Of a DNA stretch of 64,000 nt, positions 33,858 to 47,920 are shown one piece after another. The notes under the pieces were generated by a model. The model did no database searches and had not been told where the DNA came from. It saw only the letters and a list, made by a program, of their open reading frames with translations. Position 1 is the first letter of the stretch. Every line of letters begins with the position of its first letter. The stretch lies in assembly GCF_000346465.2 (NCBI RefSeq), contig NC_034014.1, forward strand, positions 29,893,777-29,957,776. Reading direction: 5' to 3'. The DNA comes from Prunus persica. Lineage: Eukaryota; Streptophyta; Magnoliopsida; Rosales; Rosaceae. Position numbers and translations under genes: made by a program.

Positions 33858-34334
33858 ACCCAAAAATAAAATAATAAACAAACAAATATTCTTTCACATC
33901 ACATGGGGCCTAGAGGCCCAAAAGAAAAACTAGACCACAACGAGTATGGGTTCAATCTTCATAAAGCAAATCCAAAATGCAAAGCCTTCAATTATCATTG
34001 GTTAACCCAAATTGACATTGGAATAAGTAACCATCACTTCTTTTTTTTTCGCAAAATTAAAATTTGACTCATCTGTAATCGACAATACAAAAAGAAAAAA
34101 TTTGTGTACAAGTGTCAAACTGCGACAAGCACTGCGAGTCACTTGGAGTTTGTTGTGCTCAGTTATCAGCTTCTTACCACTTCTCAAATCCTTGTTTGTT
34201 TGTTTAATTAATTATTAATTAGAGCAGGGTTGATTGTCTGATTACAAATCACAGAGCATATTAAGTTCTTGTGCACCTAAGGACGTATTCTGTAGGTAGC
34301 TGAAGCTGAGTGAGAGTTTGAGAGAGAGAGAGAG
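33858..34334. other. Intergenic and leader of the caleosin gene
   Basis: Short promoter region; a GA run at 34319-34334 directly precedes the caleosin start codon. Nothing else seen. Confidence 0.55.
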
Positions 34335-35698
34335 ATGGAGACTGAGCAACAGGTATCGAACGAAGCCATGGCAACGGTGGCTGAGAAGGCACCAATCACC
34401 GTGGAGAGGAAGGTCCGCAATGATCTGGAGACCAAGCTCCCCAAGCCTTGTAATTAGTTTCAGTTTTGTTTATTTAAATTACTTCACTTGTTTTAATTTT
34501 ACCTTTTAAGTTGTACAAAAATTAGCAAATATTAATTTTTCTTCTTCTTCTTCTTCTTATTCTTCTTAATTTAGACATGCCTAGAGCTATGACTGCTCCT
34601 GATACGGAGAACATCAATGGCACATGGGGACATAAGCATTGTAATATGTCTGTGCTTCAGCAGCATGCAGCTTTTTTCGACCAAGACAAGGATGGTATCA
34701 TCTACCCTTCCGAGACATATAGAGGTAAGCTTAGACAGCTATAAATCAATCCATCAATTTCCAAATTTTCTAAGTATTAGGTTTTTTATTGTCACAAGAC
34801 AGCAACAGATCTGACTTGAATTGGTATTTGCAGGATTTCGTGCACTCGGGTTTAATGTCGTTGCTTCTTTCATTTTCATGGTTCTTGTCCATGCAGCAAT
34901 GAGTTATGCAACTCTGCCTGTAAGTTAGGCAATGCTTTTTCTTCTTTGTAACTTTTAAGAGCCAACTAATCACCTGAAGACTAATTCCTTTTTTCTTCTG
35001 CAGACATGGATGCCTTCACCTTACTTTGCAATACACATCGAAAACATACACCGGGCAAAGCATGGAAGTGACTCAGGGGCCTATGACACAGAGGGAAGGT
35101 GAGATGAGAATACTTGCTTTGCTCATACCTAATAAATAATGATGGATGGATGGATGGATGGATCATGGGTAGTTAATTGGTAAAAACCAATTGGGGCTTT
35201 GCATGGACATTAAATTGTCACATGAAATTGCACTCCTGTTAGTTCTTGTGGCTTCCATGCCAGCATTTTCTATCTTTGGCTAAAAGTTATAGCTACTGCA
35301 AGCTTAGTATATGTTTGTCTTCCATGTATGCTGCAGGTATATTCCGGCAAATCTTGAGAACTTGTTCAGCAAGTACGCCTGTACCGTGCCTGATAAGCTC
35401 ACCTTCAAGGAGCTTTGGCACATGACTCAAGCTAACCGTGACGCCTTTGATTTCTTTGGCTGGTCTCTTTCTATCTTCCTCTCTCAAGCACGCACACACC
35501 CACGAAAACGTAGTATAGTTAATTCAATTCTGATATTGTTGCAGGATTGCAAGTAAACTGGAATGGGGAGTTCTGTATGTTCTTGCAAAAGATGAACATG
35601 GCCACTTGGCAAAGGAAGCCGTGAGACGCTGTTTCGATGGAAGCTTGTTCGAATACTGTGCCAAGTCGCAGAAGGGTGCTGCTGGTAAACTGGGATGA
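34335..35698 (+). CDS. Caleosin (lipid-droplet calcium-binding peroxygenase)
   Basis: Six exons: 34335-34449, 34575-34724, 34834-34919, 35004-35098, 35337-35462, 35545-35698; total 726 bp, 241 aa. Caleosins sit in oil-body or ER membranes and carry a haem peroxygenase activity acting on fatty-acid hydroperoxides. The single EF-hand loop [12 protein letters not shown] is at residues 74-85, the hydrophobic hairpin follows ([13 protein letters not shown]), with a proline-rich knot-like turn PTWMPSPYF, then the conserved [15 protein letters not shown] that includes the haem-related histidines. The long N-terminus puts it in the high-molecular-weight (H) group, as in seed forms. Splice phases all match. 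Confidence 0.96.
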
Positions 35699-36652
35699 GG
35701 AGGAGAGCATCATAGTTTATGACCCGTTGGTTTGTGTTTGTATTAGTTCTTGAGCTTGATAGGCGTTTTCTTTTGGTCTGAGATTTGATAGACTGATAAG
35801 TGATAATAGAAAATGGTCTAAATAATGCGACTTCAAGGAGTTGGATGAACAACTCCTAGACTTTCAGTTGATCCCACTCGTTTAAAGCATCAGATTTTTC
35901 CTAAGATTGAAACTGTATGATTACTTGACTAGATGGCTAAGTGAGGGCTCACCTCTATTCGCACTTGTGTGTATAAACTTTGTTTCTGTCTGTTAATCAG
36001 TAACAGCATTTTCCTCTACGCGAATTAAAACACACAAAGACAGTAGATGATTATCTATATAATCAATCTGCATTATTGGCTAACTTACAAAACCATCATA
36101 GACGAGATAAAAGCCCTAACCACAATCAACTGTAAACCAGTCTCATGTCTCATGCCCCAGATGATTTTGTGACTGCAACATGCAATGCTACTACAGTAGC
36201 TTGCTTGTGCCTCAACAAATTTCTTAAATTAATTTTGTCAGTTTTTCAACTTATGGCACTTTCGTCCTTTTTTCCAAAATTTCATGTAATCAAAAAGCAT
36301 GCCTACTAGAATCCCGAGGGGTAAACCAACTCAATGCAATAGTTTTTCAGTGTAACTCCCCAGCCACCAAGAACAAGGATGGCAACTAAGCTCCAAGTTC
36401 AAACGAGCACAAATGGAAACCACTTATCCTAAATGATTTGGCAATGCAATCACGCAGAAATTGTGCAACTGAAATAGACCGATAAGATGAACAGAAAACA
36501 TGAAAATAAATGGACCTACCGAAATTTTGTAGTGATTAAAAGAAATAGGCTCCCTTACAATCATAAAACAGTCTACATGATAGTCAAAACTAACATCCGT
36601 AAAATGAGAAAAAAAAAAAAACAAAACAAAATAAATAAGGGAATTGAAGAAC
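35699..36652. other. Convergent 3' region, caleosin and RPL23
   Basis: 3' untranslated DNA of two converging genes and AT-rich spacer. No gene seen. Confidence 0.6.
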
Positions 36653-38124
<1,472 letters not shown>

Positions 38125-39107
38125 GGCCGCCAAACCAAAGAGACTTCAGATCTCAAGACTGAGAAGTGGCCTGCGGTTTTGGGCTCCGGAGTTTAAATAT
38201 AGATGGACTAGGGTTTTGTCCTACACAACTTTTCCTCGCAGTTTTTGTTTTAGACATTTTCCTCCTGCATTGTTCGCTGTTTTTTTTTTTTTGGTCTGAT
38301 CACTGTTCGCTGTTGTAATTGAACTTTTTATTGGGCATGTATAATTAAACAATTAAATTCTAATATTCTATGGTTGATGCTTCAAATTATAATGTTAATG
38401 TTTTTTAAAAAAACAAGTGATAATTTATTTTAAATCCATTTAAGTTACGGGGAGAGAGATTCAAATTTGGGTGCAGAACGTAGAATACATTCGCTCTAAC
38501 CAACTCAACTAAGTCCATGTCTACATATTAATGTTCTTCTTATGTGTTTTTTTTCCGTAAAATAAGTCATCGCCAAAAGCGAGACCTAAATTTAGCATAT
38601 TAACAAATGGAATGATATACAACTTGAGTTGATTGACCACAGATACTGTACACAACGACTTTCTTACTGAGAAAAAAAAAAAAAAAAGCAAAGCATGATA
38701 TTTGGCTCATGTCTTTTCCACCACTACAGAGAGAGCCGCTCGCTTTCAGGAGCATGAAACTCAAACCTGAAGTCATTCCTCAATTTTCAGTGACAATGGG
38801 AATTTGGATGATGAAATAAGTCAAATCAAGTTGATTACAATTTTCCCACGAAAACGCACAGAATGAGATAGCATTACAAGGATCCTGTTTACGATCACCA
38901 GTGTGCTTCTATGGCTTCTACAAAATATCTCTAATCTTCTCCAACCTTCTGCTTAAATTTTCTCACTTTCAACAAAATTGTCTAGTTTTGGGGCTTGGAA
39001 GCATTCCCATTCAAAAATTTGATCAGCCACTGCTATGCTTCATAACCATCAGCTACCATATCACACAGTCAAGTTAAGCCAGTTTAAGGTACAGCCTCGG
39101 TCACTGC
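38125..39107. other. RPL23 promoter side and SUVR 3' flank
   Basis: Contains a SINE-like element (38403-38527), a 16-base A tract near 38671, and likely 3' untranslated region of the minus-strand SUVR gene from about 38700. No extra gene. Confidence 0.6.
38403..38527 (-). mobile_element. tRNA-derived SINE-like element (family member 2)
   Basis: Minus strand begins GACTTAGTTGAGTTGGTTAG (A-box-like TGGTTAGAGCG), has AAATTTGAATCTC (B-box-like) and ends TTATCACTTG followed by T/A tracts. Flanked by TTAATGTT at 38395-38402 and 38528-38535, a short duplication consistent with retroposition. Aligns with 10747-10865. Confidence 0.65.
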
Positions 39108-42100
39108 TCATCTAACTGCAAAAGCAAGCCATTAGTCAAGTTTTTATCTTTTCCCCGCACATGAAAACAGCCATAATTACCAGCAACAAAGACGAATGAA
39201 GTACTAGATAAACTGAAAATTTTCATCACTGGGGAGGAGTTGAGTTTATAGCCTCAGAAATTAGCATGGATGGAATAGTCACAAGGAACCAAAACACCAA
39301 CTATCACCCACCCCTCTTTCAAAAAAAAAAAAAGAATTTGTCACAGAGCCTGAAAAACCTCATAAAAATAATTGCTACGAATGCCTTTTTTATCATTTTT
39401 GTAAACTGTAGTGTTGCTTACCTTTTCGTCCTTTCTGTCTTTTGCTCCGACAAGCTACACTTCCACAATTACACTGAAATGCCTCAATAGGATGTTCTAG
39501 ATCATCAAAGTCAATCCCATAATCCTGCAAAAGGATTTTGCTGATCATTTTATGAACACAGAAATTCAAACTTTCCAATAACTCAATATGGAACAGTTGG
39601 CAAAGCACTCATAATGGTACTGGATGAAATTGCATGTAACTTTGCGGCACTGGACTAGAACAGGTGTATTTCATACATATAATAAGTAGTACACATACCA
39701 TTATAAAAAATGAAGACAAATGAAAAACTTTCACTGTGTGACATCCAAAATAAACCCCAATGGTAGGTCGTCTAATGCTCAACTCTCCCACAACGCAAAC
39801 TCAAAAATTCTCAAACTTGCTAGTGGAACTTAGTAAGTTCCCAGTTGGGACCAACCTACTGTAATCCCAAAATCAAAGCCATATTCTTTTATTTTCTTTT
39901 TCTCCAATTGCCAAGAAGAGTTTCAAGTAGTAGAGAGAAAAGCAAGTTCACTCACCCACGTCAGCTCTTCAAAATCACTCACTGTCCTGGTTGTAAAAAA
40001 GGCAAGCTGCATACAAGGAGCACAAAGAAGATACTCAGAGATGCTTCTCATTCACAATGTATAATCACAATCAAACAGAAAGCCTTCAAACTTTTGAATG
40101 TGTATACATAGTGTGTATACGTGTGTGTAAGAATTCACATAAGAAGCAACCAAACCCATACATGATAATAGTGACGGTCAGGAGTCTCCACTTGAACTGG
40201 GATATCAATCAAATTTGCATCACAGCATCTGGAATTATAAAGGAAAAAATAATAAAGAAAATACAGGGAGCAAAATGATTTAAAAAATTGACTAGAGTCA
40301 TATGATCTTTGTCTAGATCAATGAATATGACAATTGCTCCTAATAGTTAATTCAATGTAAGAGGTTCCACTTGTTTATTTGACTCGGTAGGAATGAGCAG
40401 ACCACTTATTATGCCAAGATTCCTCAGTTCTAAATTATATCACCGAAATTACCTGCATAGGCAAGGATTAAAAATGCAGGTGTGTATATACCATTTATAT
40501 ATACACACATATAAAAATGGGAAATATGACCTCCTTAACCTAAGACAAAGACAAAAAAGAAAATGCAGACGCATTGAAATATTACCTATGATTGATAAAT
40601 CTTGCAACATTTCCATGAAATGTTGCATCAAGACAAAGTGCATCCTCATCCCTCAAAACCCGCTCTGAGCCCCAATCCGCATCTAGTGTTACAGGGTAGG
40701 TATGCCTCTCAGCTCCACTGCTGTGCGTATTTCGCTCATATAACTCTGTATTGGTCAATATCTCCCCAACATATTCACACACAAATGTCCCCTTCTGCAA
40801 GACCTCTAATGTTCTGACACCCCAGCCTTTTCCTTCAGGAGTCAAGAACACCTGAAGCATATCAGAACAAGATGTATTTACTGGTTTATTACAACTTACA
40901 ATGATCTCCGTAAAACAAATTCTAACATCTAAAATGGCATATTATTAACAACGTAATTAAAAAAGTACCATTTCATAAGGATTAACAATGAAAACAAATT
41001 TAACAGAGCTACCAGTGTTCGTTGTTAATAGCCAATCAATGGATGCTTCAAGAAGATAGTACAAGATTAAAAGAGCAATAAGTATGGCATTGCGCTAATC
41101 TAGAATTTATAAGTAAAGAAATGAAAACCCTGGTGAAATATTGTGCAGCTTCAGCTAGTAATCAATTAGCCAAATAAGATATCCAAATTGAAAGTTACTA
41201 CCAAAAGGTACGAAGTCAAAATAACCTGTAACTTGCAGGAAATACCCCTTTGCACTACACGGTTTCCACACCACAAGTCGCATCCACATTTTCTCCAGCA
41301 TTCTTTAATAAACTTTCTGATGTGGTGACCTTTGCATTTTTCAGGCATGTACTCATTCTTCAACCTCTCATGGGGGCAGTCTTGACAATAAAAAAAATTT
41401 TGCTTATCTGGTTCCCTCATGCAAGCTGTTAGAAAGTCTTCTTTTAGCAGGCCTTGTTTTGTGTACACAAAATCCCCACCGGTTTCTTGAGCGCATGCAC
41501 ATGGAAATTCTGATGAAAGACAATCTCCTGAACAACCAATGCAGCAGTCTTCATCCGAAATACGGGCCAGTGAGATATTCACATTGGCATGTTGGTAAAC
41601 TATATTATCCGGAATATAATTGAACTTCGGGAGAGACTCATTTCCAATTTCATCTGCCAATGATATTTTCACTTTTTCGGTAGATTTTGATATGTCATCG
41701 AGAGATTTAATTGGCTTCTTTCCCTCACGAGTGATACCATTTAAATCTACCTGAGAATGTTCTATTCTACAAGGTCCCTTACTTGGTCCTGAAACATGGA
41801 GGGCATCCCGACCACTTGTACCCACTTCGGAGGACGCCAAGGATGTGACAGAGTTACCCCCAGTTGAACCCCCTGATGAACCTGGAAGAGTTAGACAGTA
41901 GCATGCTAGGTGGTCAGAAAAAATCCAGTAGCAGCTAAGGCTTCAATAGGATGGACAATTGGGTACACATGGGAAAAAAGATGTCATCATATTTATGGAG
42001 GCCCTGTTGTCTTTGTTTTGATGCATCTAACTATAACTTTTACCAGACCAAAAAAAACTAGACCTTTTGGAAGCTCATTGCAACCCAAGTGAGAATGAGA

Positions 42101-43314
42101 ATAAAGGAACAGGTTTTGACAATCTTGTAATAGATAATAATATCATGTAGTGGCAAGACAAAATATACCTGGACGTCTCATTGGAGCTGGTTGTGCAGAA
42201 ACTGGAACACAATTTGTGGATTCCTCTGTTTTTGGAATCAGAAAGTCTTTCTTGTGATTACCACGTGAGACTGCAGATGATGTGAGATTCTTTCCTTTGT
42301 CACGGGACTGTTTGAGGGGAATTTGAGAACTAGATCCAGCTCTGCCGTCTCTTAAACAAGGTTCAGAAGACTCCATGCTTGCCTGTCGGCTGACCATTCT
42401 TGAAGGAATTTCACTTTCTCCATGATCTTCGTCATTAGCCAAATGCAGTTTTTTAGTTGGTCTTTCAGACCCACCGTGCCCCGTATCAACTTCTGTCTTA
42501 TCTTCTTCTCCCTATTCCAGAAAAAGATAAAAAAGGGTAAAGGGCAACCTCAACAATTGCATATTTTATTGCAACTAGTATACGAGCTAAAAGATAGTTA
42601 CACTAGCTGTGCACTTGGTCCACTAGAGTTAGACATCGTATGTGACGGGACAACTCATATGTCCAGTAAATATATGATGTAACTTGTAAAGCAACTAGCA
42701 TGTCCCACCAAAAACAGAGGGAGGTTGGTTTTCAACGTGAATTTTTTAAATCAACTACAATTGAATTGAAATTTTTGTTTAATTCATTTTCTAACAATCT
42801 AAGCTTTTAAATTCAATGTGATCTAACATCAAAGTTATAATTATAAAAGGTTCTCCAATCCTCCAATCTTCCATCCCCATTGCCAAATGTCTTAATTTAC
42901 AAGAAATATGATGAACTTGAATTTATTCTTCGTTTATTCAGCATGTAACCATAAATTAAACATGGAGAAGAATTTAAGTAGATATATATTAATAACACAT
43001 TTCTTGATAGCTTAAGTTTTTTAAGTCTCATTGTTCCCAATTTTAACCACTGTCATTAGTATATATATTAATCTTCCAGTTCCCAACAAAGGCATAAATT
43101 AATAAAGTAATTAAAAAAATAACTGAAATACCTTATTATCCTGAGACTCAAAATATGCATCCACAAGAGTCCTGTAGTTGTCTTCTTCAATAAGCTCCCA
43201 ATTTTTATCATACACAGCCAGCAAATTCTTCAGAACTGGCTTGACCAATCTATCAGGAATTCCCAAGGCCCTCGTCGCCTTAAAGGCTTTCAAAACTCTC
43301 GGGTTGTTGGTCAT
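39108..43314 (-). CDS. SUVR4-type histone H3K9 methyltransferase (WIYLD, pre-SET, SET, post-SET)
   Basis: Eight coding exons (minus): 43132-43314, 42169-42511, 41226-41881, 40586-40851, 40162-40228, 39956-40006, 39422-39524, 39108-39115; 1677 bp, 558 aa. Exon 1 is the WIYLD domain (MTNNPRVLKAFKATRALGIP), a plant ubiquitin-binding module of SUVR proteins. The pre-SET zinc cluster starts CCIGCSGDCLSSEFPCAC; the SET domain has GKGWGVRTLE, CEYVGEIL, FINHRCCDANLID (cofactor site) and ELTWDYGIDF; post-SET is CNCGSVACR. Plant SUVR4 methylates H3K9 at transposons. The last coding exon is only 8 bases (V-R-stop) and rests on phase alone, so the exact C-terminus is less certain. A leader intron probably lies in 43315-44600. 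Confidence 0.93.
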
Positions 43315-44844
43315 GGCCGATGCAAAAGTTGATGAACACTTAATCCGATACTAAATCAGCGGCCTCTTGTTCTTTATGTTCCACACAGCACCTGCACCAA
43401 TTCTCGGGGCATGTTAGATATAAAACTCAAAAGCACACAGCCCATGAACTTTTTACTTGAACAATAGTTTGGATGCCTTACTAATCTCGCTTCCTTTGTC
43501 CTGCAATACTTCAATGTTCAACAAATACAAGTACTGTTTATAAAATGAAAAATCATCTTGATCAATCTACTAAAGGACTCATAAAATACATATTAAGAAA
43601 TAGGAGAAACTAATCATTTTTTTATACGGTAGGAATTCAACGAGTTTATCATGTCAAAATTAGATTGCTCATCTTTGACACTATTCTGATTTGTGTTTTA
43701 TGTGTGAGCGGGTCATGTTATATTTGTGTTCGTGCCAAGTAATGTTCAACACAAATTCACTGTCTTCGTATCGGTTCGAATCGTGCCAAATATGACAACT
43801 CCAAATTCTAGCATTAGTTTCTCGACCAGAAAAACGGAAAATAAAAATAAAAATAACAAAAGAGCACACCCAACAAATATTTCCCACAAAATTCAAATAG
43901 TAAATAAACAATACAAGTGGAAACCCCACCCACAATAATATCATGACAGCAACACGAGACTCTGTTAGCCAGTGTATAAATATAATATTCTGATCAACCA
44001 CCGTACTAAAAACAATCAATATTATTAAAATACGGACATAGGGGACGGAGCATTTTATTATTATTTTTTTTCGTTTTTTGCCATGAATGGTTCTGTTTGG
44101 CTGCCGAGAAAATGTTGGAAATCCCAAGTTTTTTCCTTTAGGTTTTCCACGCCATAGACAAACCAAACAGCAATTACGAGCAGTATAAACCCACACTAAC
44201 AAAAAGCTCCGCCTGGGTCGCTGAGAAATGTAGGAGAATAGAAACACCGAAGTTTGCTCTTAGCCGCGAACATTCACACCGACGCACCAAACGACAAGTA
44301 GAAGCAAAACCTTCATCTTTTAGGTCTAACAGTAAACAAATTTTCAATTCAAAAATGCAAGCTTTAAGCACCTATACTTTTCAGCTTCTGACATTGTTAA
44401 CAATATTTTAGAGTTTCTCTGAGAGAGAGAGGGGTTCTAAATAAAAAATTAACACTTGAAATTTAATGTAAAAGAGAAATGCTATTTACCTTCTCCTCTT
44501 CTCTTCTGTATTTGTATTCTTTTTAAGAGTTAAAAAAGGGCTCCATCTGCCATGGTGGAAAACAGCGCTGAGAAATAGTCTGGGGGGTCCCGTCTCCTCT
44601 GCATTTCTCCTGAGTTCTTCTGATAGAAAATAATAGTGCTAATAAAGGCGGCGTAGCGTGGTGTGTGGTCCTTTTGAACGATTTGGGGGGTTTAGGGCCC
44701 ACGTTTACATAGAGAGAGCCCCGACCTCGAGCAAGTAGTGCTTGCTAGCCTTTTGCTGCTACTTGCGGTTGCGGAGTTGGAACTCCTTTTCGTTTTTGGG
44801 TTTGAATTTGGTGTTTAAATACTCTTTTTATGCCATGGGTCTAG
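43315..44844. other. SUVR gene leader and promoter
   Basis: Leader exon(s) and promoter of the minus-strand SUVR gene; a GA run at about 44420-44431. The open stretch at 43681-44247 has no family resemblance and reads as chance. Confidence 0.5.
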
Positions 44845-44980
44845 CCCAATAAAAAAGGGCCTTCACTTGAAGATCAAATGTCTCATGTTTGAATTCTCAC
44901 TGCTCATAGTTATGTGTGTGAGATAAATTCCCCTATCTTGTAGTTTAGAATATCGCTTACAATAAAAAAACTTTTTTTAT
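44845..44980 (+). mobile_element. Possible SINE remnant
   Basis: Has a B-box-like GTTTGAATTCTCAC and a tail CCCCTATCTTGTAGTTTAGA followed by TATCGCTTACAATAAAAAAA, a 3' end often seen in plant SINE-like repeats. No target duplication identified. Confidence 0.35.
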
Positions 44981-44986
44981 AAAAAA

Positions 44987-45475
44987 CTAGCCTCTCTGCA
45001 CGTCTGCACGGGCTTCCGCGCTTGCGAGAAGCTTTTTTTATAAAAAATTTAAATTTATTTAAGAATTAAAAAAGATAATGGATAGTTGTATTCCATAAAA
45101 ATATGACAGTCCCGATCTCTTGGACCACAGGAGTCCAAGAGATTGTGGTCACCCACCGTTGGATATTAATCTAATGGTATAAAAAAGTTTATTAAAATGA
45201 GTGCAAAAATGAGTGAACCGTTGAATTTACATCCAACGGTGAGTGACCACAAATTTCTTGGACCCCTGTGATCCAAGAGATCAGGACTAAAAAATATGAT
45301 CCATTATCTGAATTTTCTTTTAATTTCAATTTTTTAAATACGAAAAAATTATGAATTTGCCATATTATCCTTATTTAATTAATAATTTTAATTCTTAATG
45401 TTTGCATTAATCAATGGCATTTTCTGGTATTTTAAATGTTTCACAATTTTCTGTCTTTTGTTTTATATATATAGA
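44987..45475 (-). mobile_element. Short non-autonomous Helitron interrupted by a MITE
   Basis: On the minus strand it begins TCTATATATATAAAAC directly after A and ends GCAGAGAGGCTAG directly before T, the 5'-TC...CTAG-3' ends and A/T insertion site of Helitrons. About 19 bases inside the 3' end is an imperfect stem-loop (GCAAGCGC, loop GGAA, GCCCGTGC). No RepHel coding. The MITE copy at 45107-45289 sits inside it. Confidence 0.6.
45107..45289. mobile_element. 183-bp palindromic MITE, copy 2
   Basis: Reverse-orientation copy of 4379-4561, same length. Flanked by perfect 10-bp duplications AAAAATATGA (45097-45106 and 45290-45299), which fixes the ends at CAGTCC and GGACTA. Confidence 0.92.
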
Positions 45476-45764
45476 TAAAAATAATTATCCATAATACTAT
45501 TAAATTTTAGGAACGATGCTTTAAGCAAAAACCTTCAAATCTTGGTCTTGTATTTTTTAACATTATATTAACATGTTCAATGACTTTTAAACATTTTGCC
45601 TTCGTATTGGATTGTAAAACTTTTGAAATATTTATTAAAATTTCAATGCACTTGAATTCAGTGTAGATAGACTATTGAAAATTATAAGAAAATCATGTGT
45701 CAAAATTACAGAGAATAAAACAAAGTGACATATCTCAACAAGGAGCAATGTGAATAACCATAAG

Positions 45765-46175
45765 AACATCTATAATCATGCTCTCTATTTTTTAGTTAAA
45801 ATTTAGCTAAAAATACACAAAAGTTATTTTAGGAGCTCTCTAAAAAATTTGAACTCCAATCCTACTCCCTAATAGAGAGTCATAAATACTAAAGTTATAT
45901 TTTAATTCCATATGATTGGTCCATCTTTATAAAAAATAATAATAATAATAGTTATCATGAGTTAAAAGTTTAAATTATGCATAAAACAAAGTAGCATTCA
46001 ATTATAGGGAGCCACTATGAGTCGTTTCTCTCTCCTCATATTTAGGAGCTCCTAGAGATCCCCTTATTTTAGGAGATGGATAGAGAGCAAATATGAAGTT
46101 ATATTTTTCCAATTCCTCCCTAAAATTTATCTTCAAATGTGATTTAGGGAGCTCATTGTGAATGCTCTACGTGGA
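45765..46175. mobile_element. MITE-like element with imperfect terminal inverted repeats
   Basis: Left end AGAACATCTATAATCATGCT and the reverse complement of the right end, GAGCATTCACAATGAGCTCC, match imperfectly. Several internal blocks are also inverted (GGAGCTCTC/GAGCTCCTA). Such GAGCAT-ended repeats are frequent in plants. Ends and target duplication are not settled. Confidence 0.45.
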
Positions 46176-46829
46176 CAAATTAAGTATAGATAGATAAAGG
46201 GAAGTAAATCAGGTGTCAAATTAGTGAGAATAAAATAAAATAGCAAATCTCAACAAGGTTGATGAAGAATAAATATAAGTGGTCAAATCTAGCTTGAGGA
46301 ATAGTTTGGAAGATTAATAAAGTACTTGTCTAGATGTGAGCAATTGCAATGAATAAATTATCTGGCCCTAAGATGTAGAGGGTCGGAGATAGCAAAACAG
46401 TGCTATCTTGGTTTCAAGTAAAAAAAAATTCCTAAAAGAGGGTAGTGTTATAATAATTATGAGTTATGAGTTATGAGTCTTCAAAAAAGTTGTGACGAAT
46501 GCTAGATACTTTCTCCTCTTGCATCCCTTATTTAGTTTGTTCAATGTGTATTCAACTCGCAAATAAATATATTTATTTAATGTGATTCAAAACTTTTAAT
46601 TATATTACAAGAAAAATATTAGTAATTTGCATTGTGTACTTAAATTTATGTGTGAGCGAAATAGTCATGAGACAAAACTGAATGAGGAAGACAAGAAGGG
46701 AAAGGCAAAATGTAGCTAGCATTGTTCTAATACCGATAACACATTTATATGTAGTGATTCTAAAAATTAACAATACAATATTATTGTTATAAAAATAACC
46801 TGGAATATGTATGAATATTGAGCTGCACG

Positions 46830-47320
46830 TAAAGTAAATGAGACACAGCATTTAACGAAGTTCGGCTATGCCTACGTCCTCGGAGAGCAGCAGCAGTAAC
46901 TTTTTCACTATATAAAATAATAGGGCTACAACTTTAGAGTTTACAATATGTGAGGCTCACTGAATTTTCTCTCTCTTTCTTCTTCTCTCTTTTCTTTCTT
47001 CTTTTTCTCTTCTTTTCTTTCTTCTTTTCTCTTCTTCTTCTCTTCTCCCCTTTCTTTCTTTTCTCCGTTGGTCACACTCCCCTTTACAATTGGTATGCCT
47101 ATTTATAGGCTAATGTTTAGGCAAAATACAGGGAAGGGAAGGTTCCTGGAAGATGCAAGGAAACTTCCTGAATTGATAAATACAGGGAAGGAAAGTTCCT
47201 GGAAGATGCAAGGAAACTTCCTGAATTGATAAATACAGGGAAGGGAAAGTTCCTGAAAGATGCAAGGAAACTTCCTCTGTGGGCTCCACCTTCAAACTTT
47301 TACAACAATTATATAATTAT
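46830..47320. repeat. LTR-like remnant with 54-bp tandem repeats
   Basis: The stretch AACGAAGTTCGGCTATGCCT followed by ACGTCCTCGG is typical of the LTRs of many plant copia/TRIM elements, followed here by a long TC-rich tract (46970-47065). At 47123-47276 a 53-54-bp unit containing TACAGGGAAGG occurs three times. Borders and partner LTR are not visible. Confidence 0.4.
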
Positions 47321-47920
47321 TGAAACAATACTATATTTTGATGATGAATAATTAATAAATGGAAAATGAGCCTTGCTTGATATCATTGTTTAAACAAATA
47401 TAAACTTTAACTAAACACAAGTTACATGTATGTTACATTCACTTAGAATCCCATAAAAGAGAATTGAGACAAAGAAAAAATATACATTCAGCAATTGAAA
47501 AGATGAATGCCTCTCATCCTTTTCAATCTCCCAATGGCAATTAAATGAAAAAGCAAAAACAAAATTAAAGATCAAATAAGAAAATAATAAACATAAGGGG
47601 AGGGAGAGAGAAGACGCTCTTAGCCTCTAACCGATTTCACACCCCTCTTCTATTCCTCTAATTCTACGCCCCAATATTCTCCATCAAATTCCAATTCCAA
47701 GCGACCCAATAATGTTCATACTCAGTCTTGACAGCTCCAATTAACAATCTGTGCATCATCTTTGGGCCGCTAATCACATCTCACCTCAGTTTTGACGGTA
47801 AAATAAAACCAAAACCTTTGCGGCTTTGCAAAAGATGTGATGAACATCAACGTCAATAAAATCAATGTCGTTCACCACAAAAAAAGAAGGAAGAAATAAA
47901 TAAGATGTCGTTTTGACTGT
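47321..47920. other. 3' flank of the C2 gene and spacer
   Basis: AT-rich. The part near 47600-47920 probably is 3' untranslated region of the minus-strand C2 gene. The DNA from 45476 to 45764 and 46176 to 46829 is likewise AT-rich without a gene. Confidence 0.5.

Noticed and set aside
43681..44247. 188-residue minus-strand ORF upstream of the SUVR start
   Set aside because: Hydrophobic low-complexity translation of AT-rich leader DNA with no recognisable family.
47110..47295. 61-residue repeat ORF (SLHLxGTF)
   Set aside because: Chance frame through three tandem 54-bp units in a repeat remnant.
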